64,000 nucleotides of DNA from Rhodospirillaceae bacterium (GCA_016712715.1 JADJQM010000003.1:868001-932000); one strand, 5' to 3'. Shown: positions 51,976-62,348, numbered from the stretch's first letter. Numbers and translations: made by a program. Notes: generated by a model not told the origin, from the sequence alone.

Positions 51976-53004
51976 TTATGGGCAATCGCCCGAAACTTCT
52001 CCCGACAACGAGATTGTCTTGCCGCTATGCGCGGCCTGTGCCGATGCCTCGACGATGCGGAGGGTGGCCAAGCCCTCGGCGAGACTGGCCAAAGGCTGCC
52101 GCCCGAACTTGCTGCAGGCGATGAGGTCCTGGAGCTCGGCGAGATAAATGTCGTTGATGGCGAAACCATCCGGCACACCATGTACCACCGGCGCACCTGC
52201 CACCGGGTTGAAGGTCAGCGTGGCGCGGCCGAAATCAAGCTCCGCGCTGCCGCCATCGCCATCGACGGTGATCCGCCGCCGCGGCACTCGACGGAAGAGG
52301 TCTAGATGAATGCTGGCCAGCGCCTCCTGCCCCGCCACGCGATGCCTGAGGATGATCTCGGCGATATCCTCGACATCGATCTCCAATTCGCTGATCCGGG
52401 CGGCCACAGCCGTCACCGCATGCGGCATGCCGAGCAGGCTGCGCACCAAATCGATCTCGTGGCTGAGTTCCAGCAAGGCGCCGCCGCCGAGCGCGCGTTG
52501 TGCCGTGACGCCGCTGCGATAGTCCGTACCCGGCCGCCAATTGGGCAGGTATTGCCCGACCTCGGCGCGCATATTGTAGAGGCGGCCGATAGCGCCGGCG
52601 GCCAGGCGCTCCTGCAAAATCGCCACCAGCGGATGGTAGCGCAGGCAATAACCGACCAGCAGCGGAACATCATTGCGCCGGCAAAGTGCCAACAGCTGAT
52701 CGCATTCAGCCACCGTGACGGCGAGGGGCTTTTCGATCAAGGTCGGGATGCCCTGCCCAACCAGCGTCATGGCCTGCTCGACATGGAACGGCGCCGGCGT
52801 GGCGATGACGGCAAGATCGACCGGCACCTTCAGCGCTGCCGCAAGGTCTGTGTACTGCTCCGAGACCAGGGACTGGATCTCGGCGCTGATGCCCTTTCCC
52901 TGGGGACGCGACACCACAACGAGGATGGCTGCCGGAAACAGTTGCCGCAAGTTGCGGAGATGCCGCGTGGCGATGCTGCCGGTGCCAGTGACGATTGCGC
53001 GCAT
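51976..53004 (-). CDS. Gfo/Idh/MocA family oxidoreductase
   Basis: A 342-residue NAD(P)-dependent sugar dehydrogenase-like protein. Rossmann start AIVTGTGSIATRHLRNL (a GTGSIA variant of GxGxxG), catalytic Lys in TLIEKPLAV, and the C-terminal GGGALLELSHEIDLVRSLLG with the conserved His. ATG 53004 lies 5 bp past the stop of the glycosyltransferase gene. It sits in a leftward operon with the glycosyltransferase, cytidylyltransferase and a second Gfo/Idh gene, so a nucleotide-sugar or sugar-keto intermediate is a plausible substrate. Confidence 0.87.
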   Translation of the reverse strand: MRAIVTGTGSIATRHLRNLRQLFPAAILVVVSRPQGKGISAEIQSLVSEQYTDLAAALKVPVDLAVIATPAPFHVEQAMTLVGQGIPTLIEKPLAVTVAECDQLLALCRRNDVPLLVGYCLRYHPLVAILQERLAAGAIGRLYNMRAEVGQYLPNWRPGTDYRSGVTAQRALGGGALLELSHEIDLVRSLLGMPHAVTAVAARISELEIDVEDIAEIILRHRVAGQEALASIHLDLFRRVPRRRITVDGDGGSAELDFGRATLTFNPVAGAPVVHGVPDGFAINDIYLAELQDLIACSKFGRQPLASLAEGLATLRIVEASAQAAHSGKTISLSGEVSGDCP

Positions 53005-53009
53005 AACGG

Positions 53010-54320
53010 TCACGCCACCTTCCGGCGTCGCTCGTCCGCCTGCGCCAACAGACTGCGCACGAAGGTCTCGAACCGTTGCGACGCCGTGACGTCGGACGTC
53101 ACAACCGAATGGCGGCTGAAGCGGGCCAGCCGCTCCTGTAGGCTCCCCTTGGGCGGCAAGGTACCAGCCTCGGCCTGCCCCAGAAGTGCCTCGAAATCGG
53201 CCGGATTGCGTGGGAAATAGCACACCCTGTCATCATCCGGATTGTCGGGATGCAGCAGGCTCGCCGATCGATCGCGCTCTGAATCGCTCCACACCGGCAC
53301 GACCACGGCGCAACCGCCAAGCAGACCCTCCAGCACCGCCAGTGTGTTGAAACCGACGATCATGCGCGAGCGCGTCACGATATCCGGGAGCGGCATGTCG
53401 GCGAGGATCTCGATGCCGAGCGCGTCGAGATCGGGTCGGATGGCGCGGATATAATCATCCTCGTTGCGCTTCTTCATCTTGATGACGAAATGCAGGCGCT
53501 GTGCTTCGGGCAGTTCCAGTTGCCGCTCGGCCGCCTTGGCAAAGCTGTTCAGCACGTCGCGGAAATTGGCGGCAGCATATTGTACCTGGCGCGGGTCGCC
53601 ATAGGCCATCAGCGTGATCCATTTGCGATCCTTGAGCGGCGGCATCGGGTAGTCTCGCCAGGCATCGTAGCGCGGCCAGCCGGTGGTGCAGATGACGGCG
53701 TCGCGCATGGCCGCCTGACCGCGCATGAAATCGGCACAGACATCGGAAGCCACGGCACAGCCGGTGCCATTGAAGTAGAAGTTCCCGCTCTTGTAATTGT
53801 TGGCGACGAAGTCGCGGCCGCGGCCGATGCCGTAGCTCTCGCGCGACAGGGCGATGAAGGGTATGCCAAGCCTGCGGCACCCCATGCGCAGGGCCTCGTC
53901 CTGCCAGTAATCGGTGTTGGCGGCGGCAACTGCATCGATCGGATGCTGGGCACGCGCCGCGTCCAGAAAGGCCACGCCGAATTCCTCAAGCCGGTTACGC
54001 AACGCCGGCAGCGCATTGAGATCGTGCCACAGATGCGCCTGGCGGCGCCACTTCGGTGCCACCCATCTTTCCTGTGGGCGCTTGATGGCAGTGACGTGGA
54101 TGCAAGGGAGATTGAGGTCGGTGCGTTTTTTCAGTTCGGCGATATCCTTGGCGAACAGAGCGCGCCGCAGGCAAAGAACGGTCGGCCGCCCGGGCCGGTA
54201 ATCCTCCCAGTCGATCTCCCGCGCAATCGCGCGCCCAGTGCGGGCAATGCCCCCGGTGATGCGGTCGACCAGCAATCTTGCGCTATAGGCCAGCTCGTCC
54301 AAGCTCATTTCTCGCAACAT
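53010..54320 (-). CDS. GT-B-like glycosyltransferase, paralogue of 5202-6497
   Basis: A 436-residue protein with the same order of elements as the protein at 5202-6497: PTVLCLRRALFAKDIAELKK, IDAVAAANTDYWQDEALRMG, RRLGIPFIALSRESYGI, then ITLMAYGDPRQVQYAA, HFVIKMKKRNEDDYI, SRMIVGFNTLAVLEGLL and CAVVVPVWSDSE. The last two are the nucleotide-sugar-side elements of a GT-B-like fold. It is encoded between an acylneuraminate-type cytidylyltransferase and a Gfo/Idh gene, which makes a CMP-sugar donor plausible. An ATG at 54308 is an alternative start. Confidence 0.78.
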   Translation of the reverse strand: MLREMSLDELAYSARLLVDRITGGIARTGRAIAREIDWEDYRPGRPTVLCLRRALFAKDIAELKKRTDLNLPCIHVTAIKRPQERWVAPKWRRQAHLWHDLNALPALRNRLEEFGVAFLDAARAQHPIDAVAAANTDYWQDEALRMGCRRLGIPFIALSRESYGIGRGRDFVANNYKSGNFYFNGTGCAVASDVCADFMRGQAAMRDAVICTTGWPRYDAWRDYPMPPLKDRKWITLMAYGDPRQVQYAAANFRDVLNSFAKAAERQLELPEAQRLHFVIKMKKRNEDDYIRAIRPDLDALGIEILADMPLPDIVTRSRMIVGFNTLAVLEGLLGGCAVVVPVWSDSERDRSASLLHPDNPDDDRVCYFPRNPADFEALLGQAEAGTLPPKGSLQERLARFSRHSVVTSDVTASQRFETFVRSLLAQADERRRKVA

Positions 54321-54430
54321 CTCCGAACCGGTGCCAGCGCCCGGCAGCTTGCCACGTGACCATATCAGAGGGAGAATCTGACCGGAACCGCAGAAATCCG
54401 AGCGAACCAGGCACCTCTTCGCCTACGGCC

Positions 54431-55123
54431 CTATTGGCTGGCCAGCGCCTTGGCCAGCGCAAGGTCCTCGGGCGTGTCGATATCGACGCCGGCACGCCAA
54501 TCCATCGGCCAGAAGCGGTGCCCTGGACCATAGAAGGTGCGCGCCGCGGTGAGCGAACGGACTTTTGCAATCCAGATTGCACCAGACGGGCAATAAACCG
54601 TCTCCAGGTCCTGCGAGCGCTTGGTCATCGCCTCGGGAAACAGGGCGCGCGGCCTGCCGTCAGCCTCGATCGCAATGGCCCACCACGGATTCATCGGCCC
54701 ATAATCGGTGCAACTGAGCAGGAAGGCGCCGTCGCCGGACTGAAACGCGTCGACGGCGCTGCGCACGTGATCCGCATTGCGCAGCGGGCAGGTCGGCAGC
54801 AATTGCGTTACCATCCTGGCTGGCTTGCCATGCCAGGCCGCATATTGTTCCAGCGCCTCGATCGTCGCCAGGGAAACCGGTGAATGATCGTCGCCGGTGC
54901 TCCGCCGCAGAAACGGCACCACGGCGCCATGGGACTTCGCCACCTCCGCAATCTCCGGGTCGTCGGTACTGACCAGCACCTGCTCGAAGCAGCCACTCTG
55001 ACGCGCCGCCTCAATGCTCCAGGCGATGAGCGGCTTGCCCAGGAAATCGACGATGTTCTTGCGCGGGATGCGCCGCGAGCCACCTCGGGCCGGGATGATG
55101 GCGATACTGCCTGCTATGGTCAT
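54431..55123 (-). CDS. Acylneuraminate cytidylyltransferase family protein (PseF/NeuA type)
   Basis: A 230-residue CMP-sugar synthetase. The CTP-binding start is IAIIPARGGSRRIPRKNI (residues 7-24), followed by FLGKPLIAWSIEAA, VSTDDPEIAEVA and the substrate region MVTQLLPTCPLRNADHVRSA. The end VDIDTPEDLALAKAL is also typical. It activates a nonulosonic acid (pseudaminic, legionaminic or a relative) as the CMP-sugar. ATG 55123 was chosen because it sits 1 bp after the stop of the upstream gene. It is the clearest sign that a nonulosonate-like sugar is made. The matching PseB gene is 41 kb away. Confidence 0.9.
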   Translation of the reverse strand: MTIAGSIAIIPARGGSRRIPRKNIVDFLGKPLIAWSIEAARQSGCFEQVLVSTDDPEIAEVAKSHGAVVPFLRRSTGDDHSPVSLATIEALEQYAAWHGKPARMVTQLLPTCPLRNADHVRSAVDAFQSGDGAFLLSCTDYGPMNPWWAIAIEADGRPRALFPEAMTKRSQDLETVYCPSGAIWIAKVRSLTAARTFYGPGHRFWPMDWRAGVDIDTPEDLALAKALASQ

Positions 55124-55124
55124 G

Positions 55125-56066
55125 TCATCCACCCGTTGCGCGACCACGCTCGATGATTGCGGTCACGGCCATCATGCGTGGCTGGCTGAACATGCGTTGC
55201 CTCGTCAGAACGCCGGTGCAGAACTGCTGCAGGGCGGTGCGGAAGGCGGTGAAGGAATCCCTGAAAACCAGATTGTCGTGGCCGCTCTCGCCATAGACGG
55301 CAAGGCTGATCGGCGCGGCTATGCTGCCAAGGGCTGCGAATTGCGCCGTGGCGCCGCTGGCCCAGACGGCGTCAACCAGGCGCTGCGTGCCGCCCCCGGT
55401 GGCGGTGATCTCCGCCGGCGCAGTTTCTTCGCCCAGCAACTGCAAGGCCGGCTCGATCACATGGACGGCATAGGTGTCCCAATATTTCGGCGTAACGCCA
55501 ATGACATGGCGCACCTTGCCAATACGCGTCGCCTGCTCTGGCGTCAGACGCATCTCTTCCGCCCAGGCAACGGCGGTGCCGGTAAATATCTGCCCCGGAT
55601 AACGCTCTTCCGCCAGAAGCTGATTTGCCGCAGCAATGCTGAGTGCCAGCGGCTTGTCGAGATAGACGGGCAGGCCGGCGCGCAGAAACGGCACAGCAAA
55701 GCGCGCGTGATTCTCGGCATCGTCGCGCGCCAGCAGCAGCCCATCGACGGCGCCGATCATGTCCTCGGGTACCGCGGTGATCGTGGCAATGCGGCTGGCA
55801 CCGGCGATGCGCCGCGATTCCGACGAATCCTGGGTCCAGATATGGGTGACGATCGCTTCCCTCAGCCGATCGTCGGGAAACCGGCGCGCGGCGAGATATG
55901 CGGGGATGCCTGGAAAGGGGCAGTCAGCCATCAGTGCCGCATCATAGCCGTTGCAGATTGCCGCCCATGAATAAGGATGGCCATTGCCGGCGCTGCTGCC
56001 AATGATGCCCAGACGCAAGGGGGCCTCTCGCCGGATGCTGTTGAAGCCGTCAGTTTCCAGGGCCAT
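55125..56066 (-). CDS. Gfo/Idh/MocA family oxidoreductase, DKP variant
   Basis: A protein of about 313 residues with a Rossmann start LRLGIIGSSAGNGHPYSWAA (GxSxGNGH instead of the usual GxGxxG) and a catalytic stretch VYLDKPLALSIAAANQLL in which the conserved EKP is DKP. A HVIEPALQLLG helix follows near residue 205. Both alterations are seen in Gfo/Idh proteins from nonulosonate and capsule clusters. GTG 56075 is an alternative start. It is coupled to the cytidylyltransferase gene and divergent from an aldo/keto reductase gene. Confidence 0.82.
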   Translation of the reverse strand: MALETDGFNSIRREAPLRLGIIGSSAGNGHPYSWAAICNGYDAALMADCPFPGIPAYLAARRFPDDRLREAIVTHIWTQDSSESRRIAGASRIATITAVPEDMIGAVDGLLLARDDAENHARFAVPFLRAGLPVYLDKPLALSIAAANQLLAEERYPGQIFTGTAVAWAEEMRLTPEQATRIGKVRHVIGVTPKYWDTYAVHVIEPALQLLGEETAPAEITATGGGTQRLVDAVWASGATAQFAALGSIAAPISLAVYGESGHDNLVFRDSFTAFRTALQQFCTGVLTRQRMFSQPRMMAVTAIIERGRATGG

Positions 56067-56266
56067 GTCCGGCACAAATCCGCGCGTCGATGTTCACGTC
56101 AAGAGCTCCAGCAACCTATTGCTATCAGTGGTGAATTTCTGCCAAGATCGCGCCTAATAACCCACCCGGATCAGAGTTTGTCAATGCGCATCATTGTCCA
56201 GGCGCCTAGCCATCCCCCCCGCCTGACAACCTTGTCGGAACTGCGTCGTCCCACAGGCCCGCGGCG

Positions 56267-57199
56267 ATGAGCAACGGCAGGAGGCCGGCTCACTTCGTGC
56301 TGGGTACCGTCCAACTCGGCATGCCCTATGGCAAGCTGCGCCAGTTCGCCTTCCCAAGCAACGCTGAAGCGGTCGCCCTTATGCGCAGGGCCGCCGATAT
56401 CGGCATCACCGATTTCGACACCGCCCGCAACTACGGAATCGCCGAGATGCGCCTGGGCGACGCCTTCGGTCCGATCCACGATCCGGCACGCACTATCGTA
56501 ACCAAGCTGCATCCGCTGCAGCATGTGCCGCTGGATGCCCCGGAATGGGCGGTACGCGCCGCCATCGACGCCAGTATCTTTGCGTCCTGCCGCGCGCTGC
56601 GTACCCGGCATCTCCCGGTCCTGCTGCTGCACCTTGTCTTCGCGCGGCATGCCTGGAAGGGTGCTGCCTGGCGCCGCCTCCTTGAGCTGCGGGACGAAGG
56701 CATCATCAGCAAGCTCGGCGTATCGGTCGTGAACCCGGAGGAAGCGCTGGAATATGTCAGCGATCCCGAGGTGAAACATATGCAGGTACCGATCAACATC
56801 CTTGATCGACGCTGGGGCGAGATGGGCTTGGCCGAGAGATTCGCGGCGCGACCTGATATCACGGTCCATGCCCGCAGCATCTTCCTGCAGGGTGTGCTGC
56901 TGCAGGACGACCCTGCAGGATGGCCGCAGCAGGCCGGCAGCAGCGCTGGCGAGATCATCCGCTGGCTGCGGCAGACCGCCCACGATCTCGACCAGGCAAG
57001 TGTTGCGCAGCTTGCCGTCAATTACCTCCGGTCTTTGGGCTGGATCGACGGCCTCGTCATCGGGGTCGAGAATGAGGGCCAACTGGTCAACAATCTGTCT
57101 TTGTTCAAGATGCCGCTCCTGGACGCAGCGGGCCTGGCGCGGATCGAGGCGACAAGGCCCGCGGTTGAGGATTGGCTGCTCGATCCCGGCAAATGGTGA
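56267..57199 (+). CDS. Aldo/keto reductase of the glycan locus
   Basis: A 310-residue aldo/keto reductase-family protein of the subgroup found in sugar-modification clusters. It has FVLGTVQLGMPYG at the start, catalytic Asp and Tyr in ITDFDTARNYGIAEMRLG, Lys in TIVTKLHPL, His in PVLLLHLVFARHAW, and SVVNPEEAL. Members of this group reduce sugar-keto intermediates. It is divergent from the cytidylyltransferase operon (200 bp between starts) and probably acts in the same pathway. A pentapeptide-repeat gene follows after 114 bp. Confidence 0.84.
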   Translation: MSNGRRPAHFVLGTVQLGMPYGKLRQFAFPSNAEAVALMRRAADIGITDFDTARNYGIAEMRLGDAFGPIHDPARTIVTKLHPLQHVPLDAPEWAVRAAIDASIFASCRALRTRHLPVLLLHLVFARHAWKGAAWRRLLELRDEGIISKLGVSVVNPEEALEYVSDPEVKHMQVPINILDRRWGEMGLAERFAARPDITVHARSIFLQGVLLQDDPAGWPQQAGSSAGEIIRWLRQTAHDLDQASVAQLAVNYLRSLGWIDGLVIGVENEGQLVNNLSLFKMPLLDAAGLARIEATRPAVEDWLLDPGKW

Positions 57200-57313
57200 T
57201 CCCGGCCGATTGTTGATGCCCTAAGAATCGAAGACATCCACAATGCTCGACATCGGCAGATACCACGGATCCTGATCCAAACCGGTTGCGGTGCTGACAG
57301 CGGGAGGTAGGCC

Positions 57314-58048
57314 ATGATTGTCCGATGTAGCGGTTGGGCGGCTTGCCGGGCGGGCGTCCCATTCCGGTCCTGGCTGCGTCTCGTCTTCGCGCTGCTGTTC
57401 CTGGGCGCCCTCGCACCGCCCAGCTTCGCCGATTGCAATGACAAGCCGGCGCCTGGCGTCGATTGGTCCGGCTGTCAAAAGCTCAACCGCCGCATGGACG
57501 GCACCAATTTCCAGGGCGCCAATCTCGCCGGCGTGAATTTCACCAGCAGCGATCTCGCAGGCGCCAATTTTACCGGCGCCAATCTGAGTTCCGCCATTTT
57601 GTTGCGAACACAGATGGCGGGTGCCGTGCTGTTGCGCGCGGACCTCGGCAAAGCCTTGCTGGACCGCACCAATCTCCGCGGTGCTGATCTCAGTGCGGCC
57701 CGGCTCGTGAAGACTGAGTTGCATCGCGCCGACCTTACTGATGCGCGCCTTGTGGGCAGCGACCTGCAAGGAACCGAATTCGGGCGGGCATCCCTGGTCA
57801 ACGTCGATCTCACCGGCGCCAATCTGCAGGGTGCTTATCTGGCCCGCACCGACCTCAGCAACGCGCAATTCGGCAATGCCGATCTTGCCGATGCCGATCT
57901 CTATCGGGCAAATCTCGTCGGCGCCGACCTGTCACGGGTCATCGACCTGACCGCGGCACAACTGGCCACGGCCTGTGGCGATGCGGCAACGCAACTACCG
58001 CCTGGCTTCACGCCCCCAGCCAGTTGGCCCTGCGTCGATTTGCCTTAG
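57314..58048 (+). CDS. Secreted pentapeptide-repeat protein
   Basis: A 244-residue exported protein: a signal peptide with hydrophobic core LRLVFALLFLGALAPPSFA (cleavage after Ala near residue 40), a cysteine-containing linker (DCNDKPAPGVDWSGC), and then about 25 tandem A(D/N)LxX pentapeptides (residues 60-215; for example FQGANLAGVNFTSSDLAGAN). The repeats should fold as a right-handed four-sided beta helix. The C-terminus LATACGDAATQLPPGF and PCVDLP adds two more cysteines, probably a disulfide cap. The function is unknown. The gene stands alone and converges on the RND pump gene. Confidence 0.88.
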   Translation: MIVRCSGWAACRAGVPFRSWLRLVFALLFLGALAPPSFADCNDKPAPGVDWSGCQKLNRRMDGTNFQGANLAGVNFTSSDLAGANFTGANLSSAILLRTQMAGAVLLRADLGKALLDRTNLRGADLSAARLVKTELHRADLTDARLVGSDLQGTEFGRASLVNVDLTGANLQGAYLARTDLSNAQFGNADLADADLYRANLVGADLSRVIDLTAAQLATACGDAATQLPPGFTPPASWPCVDLP

Positions 58049-58049
58049 C

Positions 58050-61000
58050 TCAAGGTGCCGGAGTCGCCTCAATGTCGGCCGGCCTGATATCGGGAATCTC
58101 TTGCGCCGGCTTGGTTGACGGGCGCAGCTTTTCACGGCCCCACTGAAAGACGACATAGAGCGGCGGGATCACGAAGATGCCGAGGAATGACGCCGCGATC
58201 ATGCCGCCGAAAACCGGCGTGCCGACGTCGCGGCGCGCCAGTTCCGAGGCACCCACGGCCACCACCAGCGGATAGAGGCCGAGGATGAAGGCAAAGGATG
58301 TCATCATCACCGGCCGGAAGCGCAGGCGAGCACCTTCCGTCGCGGCACGGTACAGGCTGTATCCCTTGCTGCGCAGTTCCTGGAAAATTCGACGATCAGA
58401 ATGCCGTTCTTGGCGGCGAGGCCGATGAGCACAACCAAGCCGATCTGCGCATAGAGATCGAAGGTAAGGCCGGCCAGCATCACGGCACCGAAACCGCCGA
58501 ATACGCCGACTGTGACCGAGAGCAGCACCGGGACCGGAATGGTCCAGCTTTCATAGAGCGCGACCAGGAACAGATAGGCGAACAGAACCGCCATCGCCAG
58601 GATCGCCGCCGTCTTGCCCTCGGCGCGCTTTTCCTGGAAAGCCGTATCGGTCCATTCGCCGGCGAAGCCCGGCGGCAAGGTCTTGGCCGCCACCGCCTCC
58701 ATCGCCTGCAGTGACTGGCCGGAGGACACGCCCAGGGCAGGGCTGCCTTGCACCGTCACCGCGCGCACATTGTTGTAGCGGATGATGCCGGGCGGTCCGG
58801 TCACGATCCTGACCTCGAGCAGGCTGCGGAGGGGCACCATCTTGCCCTCGGCGCTGCGCACGTTGATGTTGTAGATATCCTCGATCCGGGAGCGGTCGGC
58901 GGCCTCGGCCTGGATCTGCACCTGCCAGGTGCGCCCGAACAGGTTCAGGTCATTGACATAATATCCGCCGAGATAGGCCTGGAGCGACTGGAACACATCG
59001 TCGAGACGAACGCCCAGCACCTGCACCTTGTCGCGGTCGATATCGAGATAGACCGAGGGGCTGGTCGCCGAGAAGGTCGTGAACACATTGCGCAGTTGCG
59101 GATCCTGGTTGGCGGCCACGACCAGGCCGCGCAGCACCTGCGCCAAAGTCTTCGGATCGCCGCCGCGCAGATCCTTCAATACATAGGTAAAGCCGCCGCC
59201 GGTGCCGAGGCCGACGATCGGAGGCGGCGCCAGCGGCACCACCACGCCGCCGCGAATTGCCCGGAACTTGCCCGCGAGCCGGGCCATGACGGCATCCACC
59301 TTCATGGCGGCGTCCTTGCGTTCCTCGAACGGCTTCAGCGTCACCACGATGAAGGCCGCATTGGCCTGTGAATAATTGTCGATGAAGTTGAGGCCCACGA
59401 CGGACGTGAAATCCTCGACCGCCTTCTCGTCCCGGAGGGCTTTCTCCGCATCGCCGATGACCGCCATGGTCCGGCCGAGGGAGGCGCCTTCAGGCAATTG
59501 CACGACGACGAAAAAGGCGCCCTGATCGTCTTCCGGCAGGAAACCTGTCGGCGTCACCTTGCCGACCGCCACGGTCCCCACCGCCGCCACCAGCGCCACG
59601 GCAAGGCCGATGATGGAAATCCGGACAATCCGCGCCACGAGGTCGCCATAGGCGTCGCGGATCCAGTCGATCCCGCGCATCACATGGCCCATGACACCGC
59701 GCCGCGGTCCCGCGTGGCGTTTCAACAGGACACCGCACATCGCCGGTGACAGGGTCAAGGCATTGATGGCGGAAAGAAACATGGCGACGGCCACCGTCAC
59801 CGCGAACTGCCGGAACAGTTCACCCGAGATGCCCGGAATGAAGGCTACCGGCACGAACACCGACAGCAGGACCAGGGTGATGGCGATGATCGGCGCGGTG
59901 ATTTCAGCCATCGCCTTCTTGGTGGCTTCGGCCGCCGACAGCTCCGGATGCTCCTCCATCACGCGCTCGACATTCTCCACGACGACGATTGCGTCATCGA
60001 CCACGATGCCGATCGCCAGCACCACGGCCAGCAGCGAGACGGAGTTTGCCGAGTACCCGATGGCATTGAGCACGATGAAGGCGCCAATGAGGCTGACCGG
60101 CACGGCAAGAACCGGAATGAGGGTCGCCCGCAGACTGCCGAGGAACAGATAGACTACAATCACGACCAGGATGAAGGCCTCGATCAGCGTCTTCTGCACC
60201 TCATGAACCGTGGCCTTGACGAAGGTGGTTGGATCGTAGGTGACCTTCCAGGCCAGATCCTCGGGGAAGCTCTTCTCCAGTTCCGCCAGCCGTGCCTTCA
60301 CCCCTTCCAGGGTGGCGATGGAATTGGCGCCCGGCGCCTGGTAGATTGCCATCACCGAGGAGGCCGTGCCGTTGAAGCGCGTCTCTCGGTCCAGGTTCGC
60401 CGCCCCGAGTTCCAGGCGCGCGACGTCGCTTAGCCGCAGCACGGAACCGTCGGAATTGGTCCGGATGACGATTTGCCCAAACTCTTCCGCCGAGGTCAAT
60501 CGGCCCTTGGTCTGGATGTTGAGCTGAAGTTGTTGTTCGTCGGAAATCGGGCGTGCACCGATCCGCCCCACAGCCGCCTGCATGTTCTGCGCCTGGATCG
60601 CGCTGATGATATCGCCCGGGGTGAGACTGAGTCCCGTCAGGCGGTCGGCCTTCAGCCAGGCGCGCATCGCATAGTCCTGCGGACCCCACAGCGCCGCATC
60701 GCCGACACCGGGCGCGCTCTTCACCTGGTCAAGCAGGTTGATCGTCACATAGTTGGAAATGAACAGCGGGTCGTGGCTGTTCTTAGGTGCATAGACGGCG
60801 ATCACGGCGAGCAGGGCCGAGGATTTCTTCTTGACCGTGACACCTTGGCGCTGCACTTCTTGCGGCAGCTTCGACAAGGCAACCTGGACGCGGTTGTTCA
60901 GGTTGACGGTGTTGATGTCGGGATCGGTGCCGAGCTCGAACGACGCGGTGAGCGTATAGCTGCCGTCATTGCCGCTGACGCTCTTCATATACATCATCTT

Positions 61001-61222
61001 GTCGACGCCGACCACCTGCGCCTCGATCGGCTGCGCCACGGTCGCATCGACGATCGCCGCCGAGGCACCCGGATAGCTGGTGGTGACGGAGACCTGCGGC
61101 GGCACGATATCCGGATATTGCGCCACCGGGATGACGAACAGCGACAGCAGCCCACCGATCAGTGTGACGATGGCGATTACGATGGCAAGGCGCGGTCGGT
61201 CGACGAAGATGGCTGACAGCAT
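58050..61222 (-). pseudogene. RND efflux pump, HAE1/HAE family, frameshifted near the C-terminus
   Basis: The main frame (61222 to about 58390) encodes a normal RND pump: LSAIFVDRPRLAIVIAIVTL, the proton-relay Asp pair in GIVVDDAIVVVENVERV, and KNGILIVEF. One base is missing in the AAAA run at 58384-58387. After it the true sequence continues in another frame (QELRSKGYSLYRAATEGARL, RFRPVMMTSFAFILGLYPLV) to the stop at 58050. In the shifted frame the protein ends after about 20 wrong residues, losing the last three membrane helices. It could be inactivated or a base error. It lies 4 bp after its adaptor gene. Confidence 0.85.
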
Positions 61223-61226
61223 TGCC

Positions 61227-62348
61227 TTATTCCAGTCCGGTGGCGGCCGGGATCGGCGCGGTCGTCACCGCCGCGCCGGGCCGGACGAACTGCAGCCCCT
61301 CAACGATCACTAGTTCGCCGCCGGCAAGCCCCTCCGCCACAACGATATTCGGCCCCTGCTCGCCGCCGGTCTTGATCCGCTTGACGACGGCCTTGCCATC
61401 CTCGACGGCAAAGAGATAGGGGCCGGTCTGGTCCGCCAGCAGGGAAGATTGCGGCACTGTTACCACTTCGGTGGTCGAACTGCTCGCCAGTTCGACCTGC
61501 ACCAGTTGGCCATCGACCAGGTTGCCCTTTGGATTGGGAAACACCGCGCGAACCGCGATCGTGTCGGTGCTGCGATCGGTGGTTACGTCGACAAAGTCGA
61601 TCTTGCCTGTTTCCGAATACTCGGTCCCGTCGGCGAAGTGCACCTTGACGATGAAATCGGGCTTTTGCGGATCGGCGCCTTGCTGCGCGCGCAGGAATTC
61701 GCGCTGACTGACCGGAAAGGTCACATACATCGGGTCCTGGCTGACGATCACGGTGAGCGGTCCGCTTTCCGGGCCGACGACATTGCCCTTGGTCAACGCC
61801 GTCCGGCCGATTTTGCCGGCGATCGGCGAGCGGATATCGGTGTAGCCGAGGTTGATCTGGGCGGTGAGGAGGTTGGCCGACGTGGCACCGACATCACCCT
61901 CGGCCTGCGAGACGGCGGCTTCCGCCTGGTCCATCGACATGCGGGACGCTACTTCCTTTTCAAGGAGTTGCGTCGTACGCGATTTCTGCTGCTGGGCAAG
62001 GATGACTGAAGCCTTGGCGCTTTTCACCGTACCTTCGGCCTGTTTCACCGCCGCTTCGAAAAGTTCCTTTTCGATCCGGTAGAGCGGTGCGCCGGCCGCG
62101 ACGGTGTCGCCTTCCTTGAAGAGCACCTCCTCAAGATAGCCGGATACCCGCGCCACGACCTCGACCCGTTCGATCGCGTCGACACGGCCGACGAAGCTCA
62201 TCGATTCCGAAATTTTCTGTTTCATGGCCGGGACTGTCCCGACGATGAGGGCCGTCGGCGCGGATGCCTGGTCGGTCGCTTCCTCCGCCCAGGACACCGT
62301 CGGCAAGGCCAACAGCATCAAGGAGATCCCCAGAATTCGACGCATCAC
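61227..62348 (-). CDS. RND efflux periplasmic adaptor
   Basis: A 373-residue membrane-fusion protein with a signal peptide (ILGISLMLLALPTVSWA-EE, no lipobox), the barrel-sandwich half-motifs VEVVARVSGYLEEVLFKEGD and DIRSPIAGKIGRTALTKG, a helical hairpin (AAVKQAEGTVKSAKASVILA), and a barrel domain (YVTFPVSQREFLRAQ, GKIDFVDVTTDRSTDTIAVR). It lies 4 bp before its pump gene, in a two-gene operon without an outer-membrane channel. The lack of a lipid anchor distinguishes it from the adaptor at 39727. Confidence 0.9.
   Translation of the reverse strand: MMRRILGISLMLLALPTVSWAEEATDQASAPTALIVGTVPAMKQKISESMSFVGRVDAIERVEVVARVSGYLEEVLFKEGDTVAAGAPLYRIEKELFEAAVKQAEGTVKSAKASVILAQQQKSRTTQLLEKEVASRMSMDQAEAAVSQAEGDVGATSANLLTAQINLGYTDIRSPIAGKIGRTALTKGNVVGPESGPLTVIVSQDPMYVTFPVSQREFLRAQQGADPQKPDFIVKVHFADGTEYSETGKIDFVDVTTDRSTDTIAVRAVFPNPKGNLVDGQLVQVELASSSTTEVVTVPQSSLLADQTGPYLFAVEDGKAVVKRIKTGGEQGPNIVVAEGLAGGELVIVEGLQFVRPGAAVTTAPIPAATGLE

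Noticed and set aside
57500..57960. Dense short repeats in the DNA, at first suggestive of a repeat array
   Set aside because: They encode in-frame A(D/N)LxX pentapeptides of one protein, not a CRISPR or spacer-type array.
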